Shown here in pieces: positions 1 to 5,713 of a stretch of 5,749 nt of DNA. Under the pieces are notes generated by a model that was not told the DNA's origin, searched no databases, and worked only from the letters and a program-made list of their open reading frames with translations. The stretch comes from Fibrobacteria bacterium GUT77 (GTDB taxonomy: Bacteria; Fibrobacterota; Chitinivibrionia; Chitinivibrionales; Chitinispirillaceae). Made by a program: the position numbers and the translations under genes. Each line of letters begins with the position of its first letter. Within the stretch, counting starts at the first letter, position 1. The DNA is taken from assembly GCA_001462255.1 (NCBI GenBank), contig LIUJ01000183.1, forward strand, positions 368-6,116, read 5' to 3'.

Positions 1-2237
1 CCGCGCCTCGACGGGCCGAAAATGTCCATCTCGTCGCCGCTACGCAAACCCCTCGCCACGCCGTGCACGTCGCAGGAGTCTACCATCGTCTCATACTTAA
101 AATATTCCACCTTCTGCTTAGGGCACGAGGCTTTGGCCAACCCGAACGACTGTGCGCATATCATCAACCCTTTGGTGCCTATAGGGCGTGAGAATTCTTG
201 CCTCGGCAGATTCCTATGGAGCTCTTTCATCGCGTCTACCCAAACGGGGACCGCGGCCATTGAGCCGGTTACGCCGTATCCCATCGACCGCCGCTCGTCG
301 GTGCCGGTCCACACGCCGGTGGTTATCTGCGGAGTAAAGCCTATGAACCACGCGTCGGAATACTCGTTGGTCGTGCCGGTTTTGCCGCCCGCCGGCCTGC
401 GAAAGCCGAGGCCCCCTATAGACGCCGCCGTGCCGCAACACACCACGCTACCGAGCATCGAGGTCATTAGGAAAGCCGTTTGCGGCGATATGACCTGTTG
501 CTCCTTAACCGTTGTTTTTTCCAATATCCGGCCGTTTTTGTCGGTTATTTTTTTTATGAAGTACGGCTCCGCCCGTATGCCGCGGTTTGGGAAGGCCGAG
601 TAAGCGGAGATGATATCTATAGGAACCACCTCGCAAGCGCCTATGGATAGCGACGGGACGGGGGAAAGTTTTTGCTTTATGCCCATTTTCGTAGCGTAGT
701 CGACGACGGCCTGACCGCCTACTCTGGTAAATACCTGTATGGCGACCAAATTGTTGGACTTCGCGAGAGCGTCGCGGACGCTTAGCGGGCCTAAAAACTT
801 GCGGTCATAATTCTCCGGGCGCCACTCGCCGTCCGGGGTTACAAGCGTGATCGGTTGGTCTAAAATAACCGTGGCGGGGCTAATGCCGTTATCCATGGCC
901 GCTGTGTAAACAAACGGTTTGAAGGCCGATCCCGGTTGCCGCTTCGCCTGCGTGGCGCGGTTGAATTTGCTCTCTTGGAAGTCGCGTCCGCCCAGTAGCG
1001 TAAGGATCGCGCCGGTGGACGATTCGAGGGCGACCACGGCTATCTGCGCCTTTCGGTACTTGAGGGTGTCGTGGAGCGACGCGTAGTCGGCGGCGTTTTG
1101 AGCGTAAATGGAGTCGAAGTTATCCAAATACGTTTGACGCGGAATGCCCAATTTGCGGTCGGCGCCGGAACCGTCCAAAAACATTCGATTGAGGCGTTTT
1201 TGCAACGAGGCGACGGCGCGCCCCGCGCTCTTCTCCGTGGAATCTTGCGCGGCGGGGTCGAGCGTGGTGTGAATGGCGAGCCCGCCGTTATAGAGTAGCT
1301 CGTCGCCGTATTTGTCGGAGACGTATTTGCGAACCATTTCCATAAAATACGGCGCTATGGGCGGGCGGTATATCTTGGGATTGGCGACCACCGGCTCCTC
1401 CGCCACGGCTTTGGCGGCGGCGGCGCTGATGAACTTGGCGGCGACCATGGCCTTCAACACGGCGTTGCGACGCATGGTGGTACGCTCGACGTTGTCGGGC
1501 TTGTCGGGCCTATGGCGCTCCGGCAACTGTATGGTTCCGGCGAGCACCGCGCACTCGTTCAGATTGAGTTCGTCGACGTTCTTACTGTAGTAATGCTCGG
1601 CGGCGGCCTGCATGCCGTATACGCCGGCTCCGAGGTAAACCTGATTGAGGTAAAGTTCCATAATCTCGCGTTTGGTATAGCTACCCTCAAGCTGGACGGC
1701 GGTGAGCATCTCGCGTATCTTGCGGATAAACGTCTTATCGGAAGAGAGGTAGAGGTTGCGGGCGAGTTGCTGGGTAACGGTGGAGGCGCCCTGCGCCTTC
1801 TTGCCCCGCGCGAGATTGACGAACACCGCGCTGATGTTACGCGTCACGTCGATTCCCCAGTGGCTGTAGAACTTGCGATCCTCGGTGGCGATTACGGCGT
1901 TCTGCAGTTCAACGGGAATTTTGTCTAAGGGCACCCAAAAGCGCCTTTCCACGCTAAATTCGTGGATCGGCTTGCCGTCCTTGTCGAGCACTTTGGAGAC
2001 GAGCGACTGCTCGACGTTTTGGAGCTGGGTGTGCATTGGGAGCGTTTCGTATAGGCGGTAGATGAATATAACCGCCGCGGCGAGGCCGAAAGAGACGACC
2101 GGTACAATCATTAGTATTAATATGAATATGGGGAGGCCTTTGAGCTTGCCGGGCATATCCTTCCCGGACTTAGGCCCGGCGTCTACGTCGTTGCTTTCGG
2201 GATTTTGCGTACTGCCGCCGCTTTTATGTTTTTGCAT
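1..2237 (-). CDS. mrcA: Penicillin-binding protein 1A family: bifunctional peptidoglycan glycosyltransferase/transpeptidase (3' end outside window)
   Basis: Polymerises lipid II into glycan strands and cross-links their stem peptides at the outer face of the inner membrane. The frame is open for 745 codons and runs off the left edge. A short polar N-terminus (1-35) precedes one membrane anchor (about 36-60). The GT51 domain shows all five motifs: EDRKFYSHWG with catalytic E119, GASTVTQQ (150-157), RKIRE (172-176), KREIMELYLN (189-198) and RRNAVL (256-261). The transpeptidase has SAFK with nucleophile S437, SNN (494-496) and KTGTT (619-623). After it comes a Cys-containing tail (CAQSF, SCPKQK, SCDVH), a pattern common in PBP1A proteins. 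No catalytic residue is missing and the frame is unbroken. The ATG at 2237 has only a weak GGA-type ribosome site, but it puts the anchor at the expected distance. It lies 30 nt downstream of a hairpin and 82 nt past a tRNA on the same strand. The family is certain; mrcA versus ponA naming is a convention. Confidence 0.96.
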   Translation of the reverse strand, partial: MQKHKSGGSTQNPESNDVDAGPKSGKDMPGKLKGLPIFILILMIVPVVSFGLAAAVIFIYRLYETLPMHTQLQNVEQSLVSKVLDKDGKPIHEFSVERRFWVPLDKIPVELQNAVIATEDRKFYSHWGIDVTRNISAVFVNLARGKKAQGASTVTQQLARNLYLSSDKTFIRKIREMLTAVQLEGSYTKREIMELYLNQVYLGAGVYGMQAAAEHYYSKNVDELNLNECAVLAGTIQLPERHRPDKPDNVERTTMRRNAVLKAMVAAKFISAAAAKAVAEEPVVANPKIYRPPIAPYFMEMVRKYVSDKYGDELLYNGGLAIHTTLDPAAQDSTEKSAGRAVASLQKRLNRMFLDGSGADRKLGIPRQTYLDNFDSIYAQNAADYASLHDTLKYRKAQIAVVALESSTGAILTLLGGRDFQESKFNRATQAKRQPGSAFKPFVYTAAMDNGISPATVILDQPITLVTPDGEWRPENYDRKFLGPLSVRDALAKSNNLVAIQVFTRVGGQAVVDYATKMGIKQKLSPVPSLSIGACEVVPIDIISAYSAFPNRGIRAEPYFIKKITDKNGRILEKTTVKEQQVISPQTAFLMTSMLGSVVCCGTAASIGGLGFRRPAGGKTGTTNEYSDAWFIGFTPQITTGVWTGTDERRSMGYGVTGSMAAVPVWVDAMKELHRNLPRQEFSRPIGTKGLMICAQSFGLAKASCPKQKVEYFKYETMVDSCDVHGVARGLRSGDEMDIFGPSRR

Positions 2238-2266
2238 AGTATCCGAACAACACCCGTAAAACAAAG

Positions 2267-2301
2267 AGCCCTTTATGACGCGGTAACGGTCAAAAAGGGC
2301 T
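2267..2301 (-). terminator. Terminator-like hairpin between tRNA-Ala and the PBP1A gene
   Basis: The arms 2267-2279 and 2289-2301 pair over 13 positions with one mismatch around a 9-nt loop. On the minus strand the stem is followed by CTTTGTTTTA, a broken U-rich tract, as in a Rho-independent terminator for the tRNA. The plus-strand flank (TTCTTTT) is also U-rich, but no plus-strand gene reads into it. Only 29 nt separate the stem from the PBP1A start, too little for a separate promoter, so the stem may act as a leaky terminator or attenuator. Confidence 0.65.
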
Positions 2302-2318
2302 TCTTTTGCGATAAACAG

Positions 2319-2391
2319 TGGAGCTGAGGGGGATCGAACCCCTGGCCTCGACATTGCGAACGTCGCGCTCTCCCAGCTGAGCTACAGCCCC
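2319..2391 (-). tRNA. tRNA-Ala, anticodon CGC
   Basis: The minus strand folds into a complete 73-nt cloverleaf: 7-bp acceptor stem (GGGGCTG with CAGCTCC), GCTC/GAGC D arm, anticodon stem CGACG/TGTCG, 7-nt loop TTCGCAA, a 5-nt variable loop, and T arm AGGGG-TTCGATC-CCCCT. The loop gives anticodon CGC (plus-strand 2356-2358), which reads GCG alanine codons. The acceptor stem has the G3-U70 wobble pair that alanyl-tRNA synthetase recognises, with A73 as discriminator, so the alanine call does not rest on the anticodon alone. The 3' CCA is not encoded: the bases after A73 read CTG, so a CCA-adding enzyme is needed. A strictly CGC isoacceptor implies at least one further tRNA-Ala elsewhere for other GCN codons. 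Confidence 0.97.
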
Positions 2392-2425
2392 GATTTCTGC
2401 CACGATCCTACCGTGAACAAATAAA

Positions 2426-2474
2426 ATAATATTCGGGAACGCCGCCGCGCAAGCATTTTTTTATATAATTTTTT
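2426..2474 (-). promoter_or_regulatory. Predicted promoter with AT-rich UP-like element for tRNA-Ala (and probably PBP1A)
   Basis: Read on the minus strand: an A/T-only tract of about 20 bp (2474-2455), then a -35-like TTGCGC (2452-2447), a 15-bp spacer and a -10-like TATTAT (2431-2426) followed by TTTA. Transcription would begin near 2419, about 28 nt before the tRNA. An A-tract just upstream of the -35 box resembles the UP elements of strong stable-RNA promoters. The spacer is shorter than the usual 17 bp, so exact boundaries are uncertain. Confidence 0.55.
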
Positions 2475-2502
2475 GCGGGGGGGATCGTCCGCTCTTTTTA
2501 GG

Positions 2503-2514
2503 GTTGATTTCAAC
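2503..2514. repeat. Short perfect inverted repeat just upstream of the operon -35 box
   Basis: GTTGA-TT-TCAAC is a 5-bp perfect inverted repeat with a 2-bp centre, ending 4 bp before the TTGACT -35 element of the plus-strand promoter. The size and place fit a half-site pair for a dimeric regulator. A repeat this short can arise by chance, and no second copy of the same spacing was seen. Confidence 0.3.
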
Positions 2515-2518
2515 ATTT

Positions 2519-2546
2519 TTGACTTAGCTCGCCCGCATTATATTAT
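2519..2546 (+). promoter_or_regulatory. Predicted promoter of the three-gene plus-strand operon
   Basis: TTGACT (2519-2524), a 16-bp spacer and TATTAT (2541-2546) make a good sigma-70-type match, followed by TTTTTA. A start near 2553 would give a leader of about 50 nt to the ATG at 2602. The -10 flank resembles those of the tRNA and rpmE promoters here. Apart from the two divergent promoters and the inverted repeat, the 210-nt gap 2392-2601 shows no gene. Confidence 0.6.
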
Positions 2547-2601
2547 TTTTAGATATTCAGGCTTCGTTAATGGAATCCGTCTTTACTAAGGACAATAAAA
2601 G

Positions 2602-2832
2602 ATGCCATATATAGGTATAGGCTACGCCGGCGCGAAAAGAGGTTTTTTGACCGACCTCGTCAGAGAAAACAAGGCTTGGCTGAAGGGCGATAGGAACCCG
2701 CGCTTCTTCGGGGATTCGTTTATCGTTATGTACGACTCCAACACGGCGCGCGAGTTCGCCAAGAAGTGCGCGGACGCCGACAACGAGGGGGGGATAGTCG
2801 TCTACCCCATGGAACGCCCTATCAAAGGATAA
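2602..2832 (+). CDS. Small orphan protein, 76 aa, first gene of the operon
   Basis: I do not recognise this family. The start is firm: the ATG has a good ribosome site, TAAGGA at 2587-2592 with 9-nt spacing, and an in-frame TAA lies 6 nt upstream. The protein is soluble, with no signal peptide or membrane segment. It is rich in charged residues in the middle (RENKAWLKGDRNPRFFGD, 21-38), has a likely helix around 46-57 (NTAREFAKKCAD) and ends in a hydrophobic strand-like IVVYP at 65-69. It has a single cysteine, C56. Its stop lies 7 nt before the lyase-like gene, and the last codons (AAAGGA) serve as that gene's ribosome site, so the two are very probably co-translated. Codon use matches the neighbours. 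It could be a partner or regulator of the next protein, or an unrelated small domain. The open frame antisense to it has no comparable start signal. Confidence 0.8.
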   Translation: MPYIGIGYAGAKRGFLTDLVRENKAWLKGDRNPRFFGDSFIVMYDSNTAREFAKKCADADNEGGIVVYPMERPIKG

Positions 2833-2839
2833 TGAACAA

Positions 2840-4876
2840 ATGCTCCAGTTCACCGAAAAATACGAACCGGTAAAAATACTTCAACTGTTGTCAAAGGCTC
2901 TCCCCTACTACCTCGATTCATGGCACGACATAGACGAGCGCGGCGGGATTTTCGGCGACGTGGAACCCAAGGGGTTCAATATGCGCGCCACGGGGCAATC
3001 ATCGCCGATCATAGAGTACGTCGTACGCCCGCACATAAACATCCTCTGCGTTCTTAGCAGCTACGTTTACCTGAATCAGTACGGAATCGCCGGCCAAACG
3101 ATTGGGCGGTTCGATCTTATCGACAAGTTGCATAAGGGACTCGCCTGGGTATGCGCCTGCCACGTTACCGGCAATACGGACGTGGACGCGTTCCTCGACC
3201 GCAGGCGTTGGGGGGAGAATTGGCACAGCGGTCTATGGGCATCCATGCTCGGAGTGATCGCCGTGCTCGCCGAACCGGTGCTTGAGGAGAGCGAGCGCAT
3301 GCGTATCCGCGAGATTGTGGCGCACGAAGCCGACCGCTTTACCGGCGTTACCCCGCCGTCGGGCGGCGGCGGCGACTCCCGCGCGGACGACAACGCCCAA
3401 GACGCCATGCTCTTGGCGTGGGCGATAAACCTCTGCCCGCACCACCCGCATTGTCAAAACTGGGAGGCGACGCTCAAAATTTGGGCGGTGAACATAGGTT
3501 CGAGCATCCACGACGGCGCCGACCACAGCGAGTACTTCGGTTCCTCCGTCGCGAAGTCGGTAGTCACCTGCAACCTCTACCCGGACTTTACCGCGGAGGA
3601 GCACGGTTTCTTCCACCCGAACGCGCTCTCCTACGGGGTGTGGACCGCCCTCGCGATGGCGGCCTACGGATTCCAGCGGCGCGACCCGCCGCCGTACCTG
3701 TCGCGCAAAAGCCATCAGCAAGCTTTCGACATACTCGTGCGCTTCTGTATGCCGAACGGAATATTCTTCGCCCCCGGCGGACACGATATGCCCATGTTTA
3801 TGCCGCGCCCGCTGGCGCTGGCTTGGGGCCACTGGCACGGCGACCCGCGAGCGCCGCACCTGACCGGCAGGCTCTTAGCGTGGATGGACGAACTAAGCGA
3901 GGCAAACACCGGAGAGCGCGTCCCGTGGGTCTTGGGTTTCAACCCAACGCACGACGGTTGGGAATTGCTCTTTCAAAGCCAAGTAGGCGCGGAACTCGCC
4001 GTTATGGCCTGCCTGCCCTTCCCCAAAGAACAGCGGGTATTCTCCGCCGGCCAATTGGAAAACGCCATAGACACAAAGTACATATACCCATACACCGAAC
4101 TGTGCTACAGAAGAAACGTGCGCTCCACGCGCAGCGTGGCCTGGAAAGCCATAGGCGGCCACCCGATAATAGGGCTCCACCTGCACTCCTGCCCGGAACT
4201 CTTAGCCACGTTCAAAGCCGCGCTCTTGGGCGTACCGTCGCTGAGTAACCCCGTCAAATCCGCCCAAACCCTATTCCACAACGACCGCTACCTGCGCGAC
4301 GGATTCGACACAAGCGGACGTATCGCCTACTTGGACGCGAGCGGGCAACGGTTGCTGACCCGCGATATCCGCGTCCTAACGTGGGGCGAAGAGGGCATAG
4401 TCGTGCTGGATCAAATCACCGCAAACGCCGACCTGACGTTAAACGAACAATACCTCTCCCCCGTCTACATAGTAAATGACCGATGGACGGCCGGAACGAT
4501 AGACTTGGTGAGCGGCTCGTTCAACGATAGGATCCTCTTTGAGCAACGCAAATATAGGGAACTCCCCTGCCCCGCGTTTTGGGCGAACATAAACAACCAA
4601 TTACTGTATCAATTCATTTGGGGGCGCAGCAAAGGCCTATACTACCTACCCGGCGGAGAACGCAACGCGCCGCCCTACTGGAAGAACTGCCGCTTGGATA
4701 TGCTCGCCACGCACGTGGAAGCGGCAACGGTGACGTCCGGAGACGTAGTGTACAAATCGGGATTCTACATAGGCGGAGGCAAAGGGGCAAAACTGTTCAA
4801 GACTACCGGAGTACCGGGGGAATTCTTTAAGGGGCTCGTGGTTATGGACGGAAAGATTACCGTGGGGTTGGACTGA
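2840..4876 (+). CDS. Putative heparinase II/III-like (alpha/alpha)6-toroid polysaccharide lyase or related carbohydrate-active protein
   Basis: A 678-residue protein, probably acting on acidic or modified oligosaccharides by beta-elimination; the substrate is unknown. The N-terminal two thirds (about 1-430) are helical with aromatic-rich repeats, as in (alpha/alpha)6 toroids: SPIIEYVVRPH (55-65), RRRWGENWHSGLW (121-133), EADRF (163-167), ALSYGVW (262-268) and HDGWELLFQ (371-379). The Asn/His/Tyr-rich stretch 245-265 (N245, H255, H259, N261, Y265) is the best candidate active site, since heparinase II-type lyases use Asn, His and Tyr. The last 250 residues are strand-rich (for example GIVVLDQI, 519-526) and look like a C-terminal beta-sandwich domain. 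There is no signal peptide, lipobox or membrane segment, and there are twelve scattered cysteines, so a cytoplasmic place is likely. Start: ATG 2840, with AAAGGA (2824-2829) 10 nt upstream. Family assignment is from motif pattern only; a glycoside hydrolase of the same fold is possible. Confidence 0.6.
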   Translation: MLQFTEKYEPVKILQLLSKALPYYLDSWHDIDERGGIFGDVEPKGFNMRATGQSSPIIEYVVRPHINILCVLSSYVYLNQYGIAGQTIGRFDLIDKLHKGLAWVCACHVTGNTDVDAFLDRRRWGENWHSGLWASMLGVIAVLAEPVLEESERMRIREIVAHEADRFTGVTPPSGGGGDSRADDNAQDAMLLAWAINLCPHHPHCQNWEATLKIWAVNIGSSIHDGADHSEYFGSSVAKSVVTCNLYPDFTAEEHGFFHPNALSYGVWTALAMAAYGFQRRDPPPYLSRKSHQQAFDILVRFCMPNGIFFAPGGHDMPMFMPRPLALAWGHWHGDPRAPHLTGRLLAWMDELSEANTGERVPWVLGFNPTHDGWELLFQSQVGAELAVMACLPFPKEQRVFSAGQLENAIDTKYIYPYTELCYRRNVRSTRSVAWKAIGGHPIIGLHLHSCPELLATFKAALLGVPSLSNPVKSAQTLFHNDRYLRDGFDTSGRIAYLDASGQRLLTRDIRVLTWGEEGIVVLDQITANADLTLNEQYLSPVYIVNDRWTAGTIDLVSGSFNDRILFEQRKYRELPCPAFWANINNQLLYQFIWGRSKGLYYLPGGERNAPPYWKNCRLDMLATHVEAATVTSGDVVYKSGFYIGGGKGAKLFKTTGVPGEFFKGLVVMDGKITVGLD

Positions 4877-4895
4877 TATATTGACGTATCAACAC

Positions 4896-4901
4896 TATAA
4901 T
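4896..4901 (+). promoter_or_regulatory. Perfect TATAAT just before the cysteine-cluster gene (possible internal promoter)
   Basis: TATAAT lies in the 42-nt gap between the lyase-like gene and the next ATG (4919). A start about 7 nt downstream would leave a leader of only some 10 nt. No -35 box stands at the usual distance; the TTGACG at 4881 is only 9 bp away. The next gene lacks a Shine-Dalgarno sequence, which would fit a nearly leaderless message, but the match may be chance in AT-rich spacer DNA. Confidence 0.25.
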
Positions 4902-4918
4902 AACACAAAAGACCCGCA

Positions 4919-5503
4919 ATGACGACTACCGCAAATCCCGGCGTTCCCGACATCATAAACAACTACCGAAAGCTATGCGCGTACTGCGACTCAATATGGA
5001 ACCGCGCGCGCGAGGTTTACTCAAACGAAATCGCGTGTAGAAAAGGCTGCGGGATATGCTGTGAACTGCGATCGGTAAATCAAATAGAGGCCTACGTCAT
5101 CCGTTCTCACATCACCGATAACAATACGAGCGTCAATGATATCGACAATAACGATGTCGTCGTACATAACGATAACGCAACGGTTGACGACAACGCCTGC
5201 CCTTTTCTGCGCAATCAAGCTTGTACTGTTTACCCCGCCCGCCCGATCATCTGCCGCACCCACGGGATGATATTGCGCTCGTCCGAATTTTCGCCGTCGC
5301 GTCAGGCGACGAGTTGCCCGTACAACTTCACGTCCATCCACCCTAACGACTTTCCGCCCGAAATGACGATCGACACCGACGTCGTCACAAAGAACCTTGT
5401 AAGGCTGAACCTCGCGTTTTGCTTGGCGAGCGGAATCAGTGTCGGCGACGGGGCCGAAAATAGGGTACTTTTGCGTGACTTACTCTCACCGCCCGATTTA
5501 TGA
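4919..5503 (+). CDS. YkgJ-family cysteine-cluster protein (putative zinc- or iron-binding)
   Basis: A 194-residue soluble protein with the YkgJ-type CxxxCxxCC cluster: C40, C44, C47, C48 in ACRKGCGICCELRS. After a spacer come CPFL (C94), ACTVYPARPIICR (C102, C112) and SCPY (C133); C20, C23 and C168 are additional. The family is named for a presumed metal-chelating role, zinc or iron, but most members have no known reaction. Residues 67-92 form an Asn/Asp-rich linker (15 of 26) between the two cysteine groups. The ATG at 4919 is the first start after an in-frame TAA at 4901-4903 and lacks a Shine-Dalgarno sequence; the sequence before it is CAAAAGACCCGCA. It is 42 nt after the lyase-like gene, so co-transcription is likely but translational coupling is not. 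It could supply or sense a metal for a partner, or be an unrelated passenger. Family call is strong, function open. Confidence 0.85.
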   Translation: MTTTANPGVPDIINNYRKLCAYCDSIWNRAREVYSNEIACRKGCGICCELRSVNQIEAYVIRSHITDNNTSVNDIDNNDVVVHNDNATVDDNACPFLRNQACTVYPARPIICRTHGMILRSSEFSPSRQATSCPYNFTSIHPNDFPPEMTIDTDVVTKNLVRLNLAFCLASGISVGDGAENRVLLRDLLSPPDL

Positions 5504-5521
5504 GAAACACAAAGAACGCTT

Positions 5522-5575
5522 GGGACGGCGGAGCGATTGGAATTGTGCCCGCCGGTTCCTAAAAAAACTTTTTTT
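5522..5575 (+). terminator. Probable Rho-independent terminator after the cysteine-cluster gene
   Basis: Arms 5522-5531 and 5549-5559 pair over about 10 bp with one bulged G and one G-U pair; the stem can extend by 3 bp into the loop. After the stem come TA7C and then T7 (5569-5575). The U-run is offset by about 9 nt from the stem, which weakens the call. It begins 18 nt after the stop codon and is followed at once by a promoter for rpmE, which fits a transcription boundary. Confidence 0.5.
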
Positions 5576-5576
5576 C

Positions 5577-5603
5577 TTGACTCCGCCCCCGCCGATATAT
5601 TAT
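5577..5603 (+). promoter_or_regulatory. Predicted rpmE promoter
   Basis: TTGACT (5577-5582), a 15-bp spacer and TATTAT (5598-5603), followed by CTTTA. The -35 is identical and the -10 nearly so to the operon promoter at 2519-2546. A perfect TATAAT also lies at 5607-5612, but no -35 box suits it. The start is expected near 5610 if the first -10 is used. Confidence 0.55.
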
Positions 5604-5609
5604 CTTTAT

Positions 5610-5713
5610 AATCCCTGACGGTATCAGGTCGGCGCTAATCTGTCCGGCTTGGCCGTCGTCAATCGGTCAACGTAACATAAAAAAGGCTCTAAACGGAGGG
5701 CATGGAGGTTAAA
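5610..5713 (+). promoter_or_regulatory. rpmE 5' leader, about 100 nt, with hairpins; candidate L31 autoregulatory leader
   Basis: The predicted message begins with a small hairpin: CCTGA (5614-5618) pairs perfectly with TCAGG (5624-5628) around a 5-nt loop. A second GC stem, CGGC-TTG-GCCG, lies near 5645-5655. Leader RNAs that let L31 control its own synthesis are known in several bacterial groups. The length and position fit, but I cannot match this sequence to a known leader class by eye. Confidence 0.35.
5704..5708 (+). promoter_or_regulatory. rpmE: Ribosome binding site that decides the rpmE start
   Basis: GGAGG lies 5 nt before ATG 5714. An in-frame ATG at 5702 also exists, and another GGAGGG (5695-5700) stands only 1 nt before it, too close for good initiation. 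The 5714 start gives a protein beginning MKEKIHPKYE, which is where L31 proteins begin. Confidence 0.75.

Noticed and set aside
22..603. Long plus-strand open frame (193 codons) opposite the PBP1A gene
   Set aside because: It lies antisense to the conserved transpeptidase domain including the KTG motif, and has no ribosome site or recognisable protein features.
2464..2469. TATAAT on the plus strand in the divergent intergenic region
   Set aside because: No -35 box upstream; the same A/T tract is better explained as the UP-like element of the tRNA promoter on the other strand.
2402..2488. 7-bp inverted repeat ACGATCC / GGATCGT flanking the tRNA promoter
   Set aside because: Short and widely separated; expected by chance at this length, and not attached to any element boundary.
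2475..2499. GC stem followed by TCTTTTT on the plus strand, terminator-like
   Set aside because: The stem is only 4 bp and no plus-strand gene ends upstream of it.
2773..2808. EF-hand-like loop (DADNEGGIVVYP) in the 76-aa protein
   Set aside because: Positions 1, 3, 6 and 8 fit, but position 12 is Pro rather than Glu and there are no flanking EF helices.
2557..2853. 98-codon minus-strand frame over the small orphan gene
   Set aside because: No ribosome site or promoter fits, while the plus-strand gene has both and is coupled to its neighbour.
3233..4248. Long open frames on both strands inside the lyase-like gene (3233-3859 minus, 3418-4248 plus)
   Set aside because: Arg/Pro/Ala-rich translations typical of GC-rich shadow frames, with no start signals; the 678-aa frame spans the whole region without a break.
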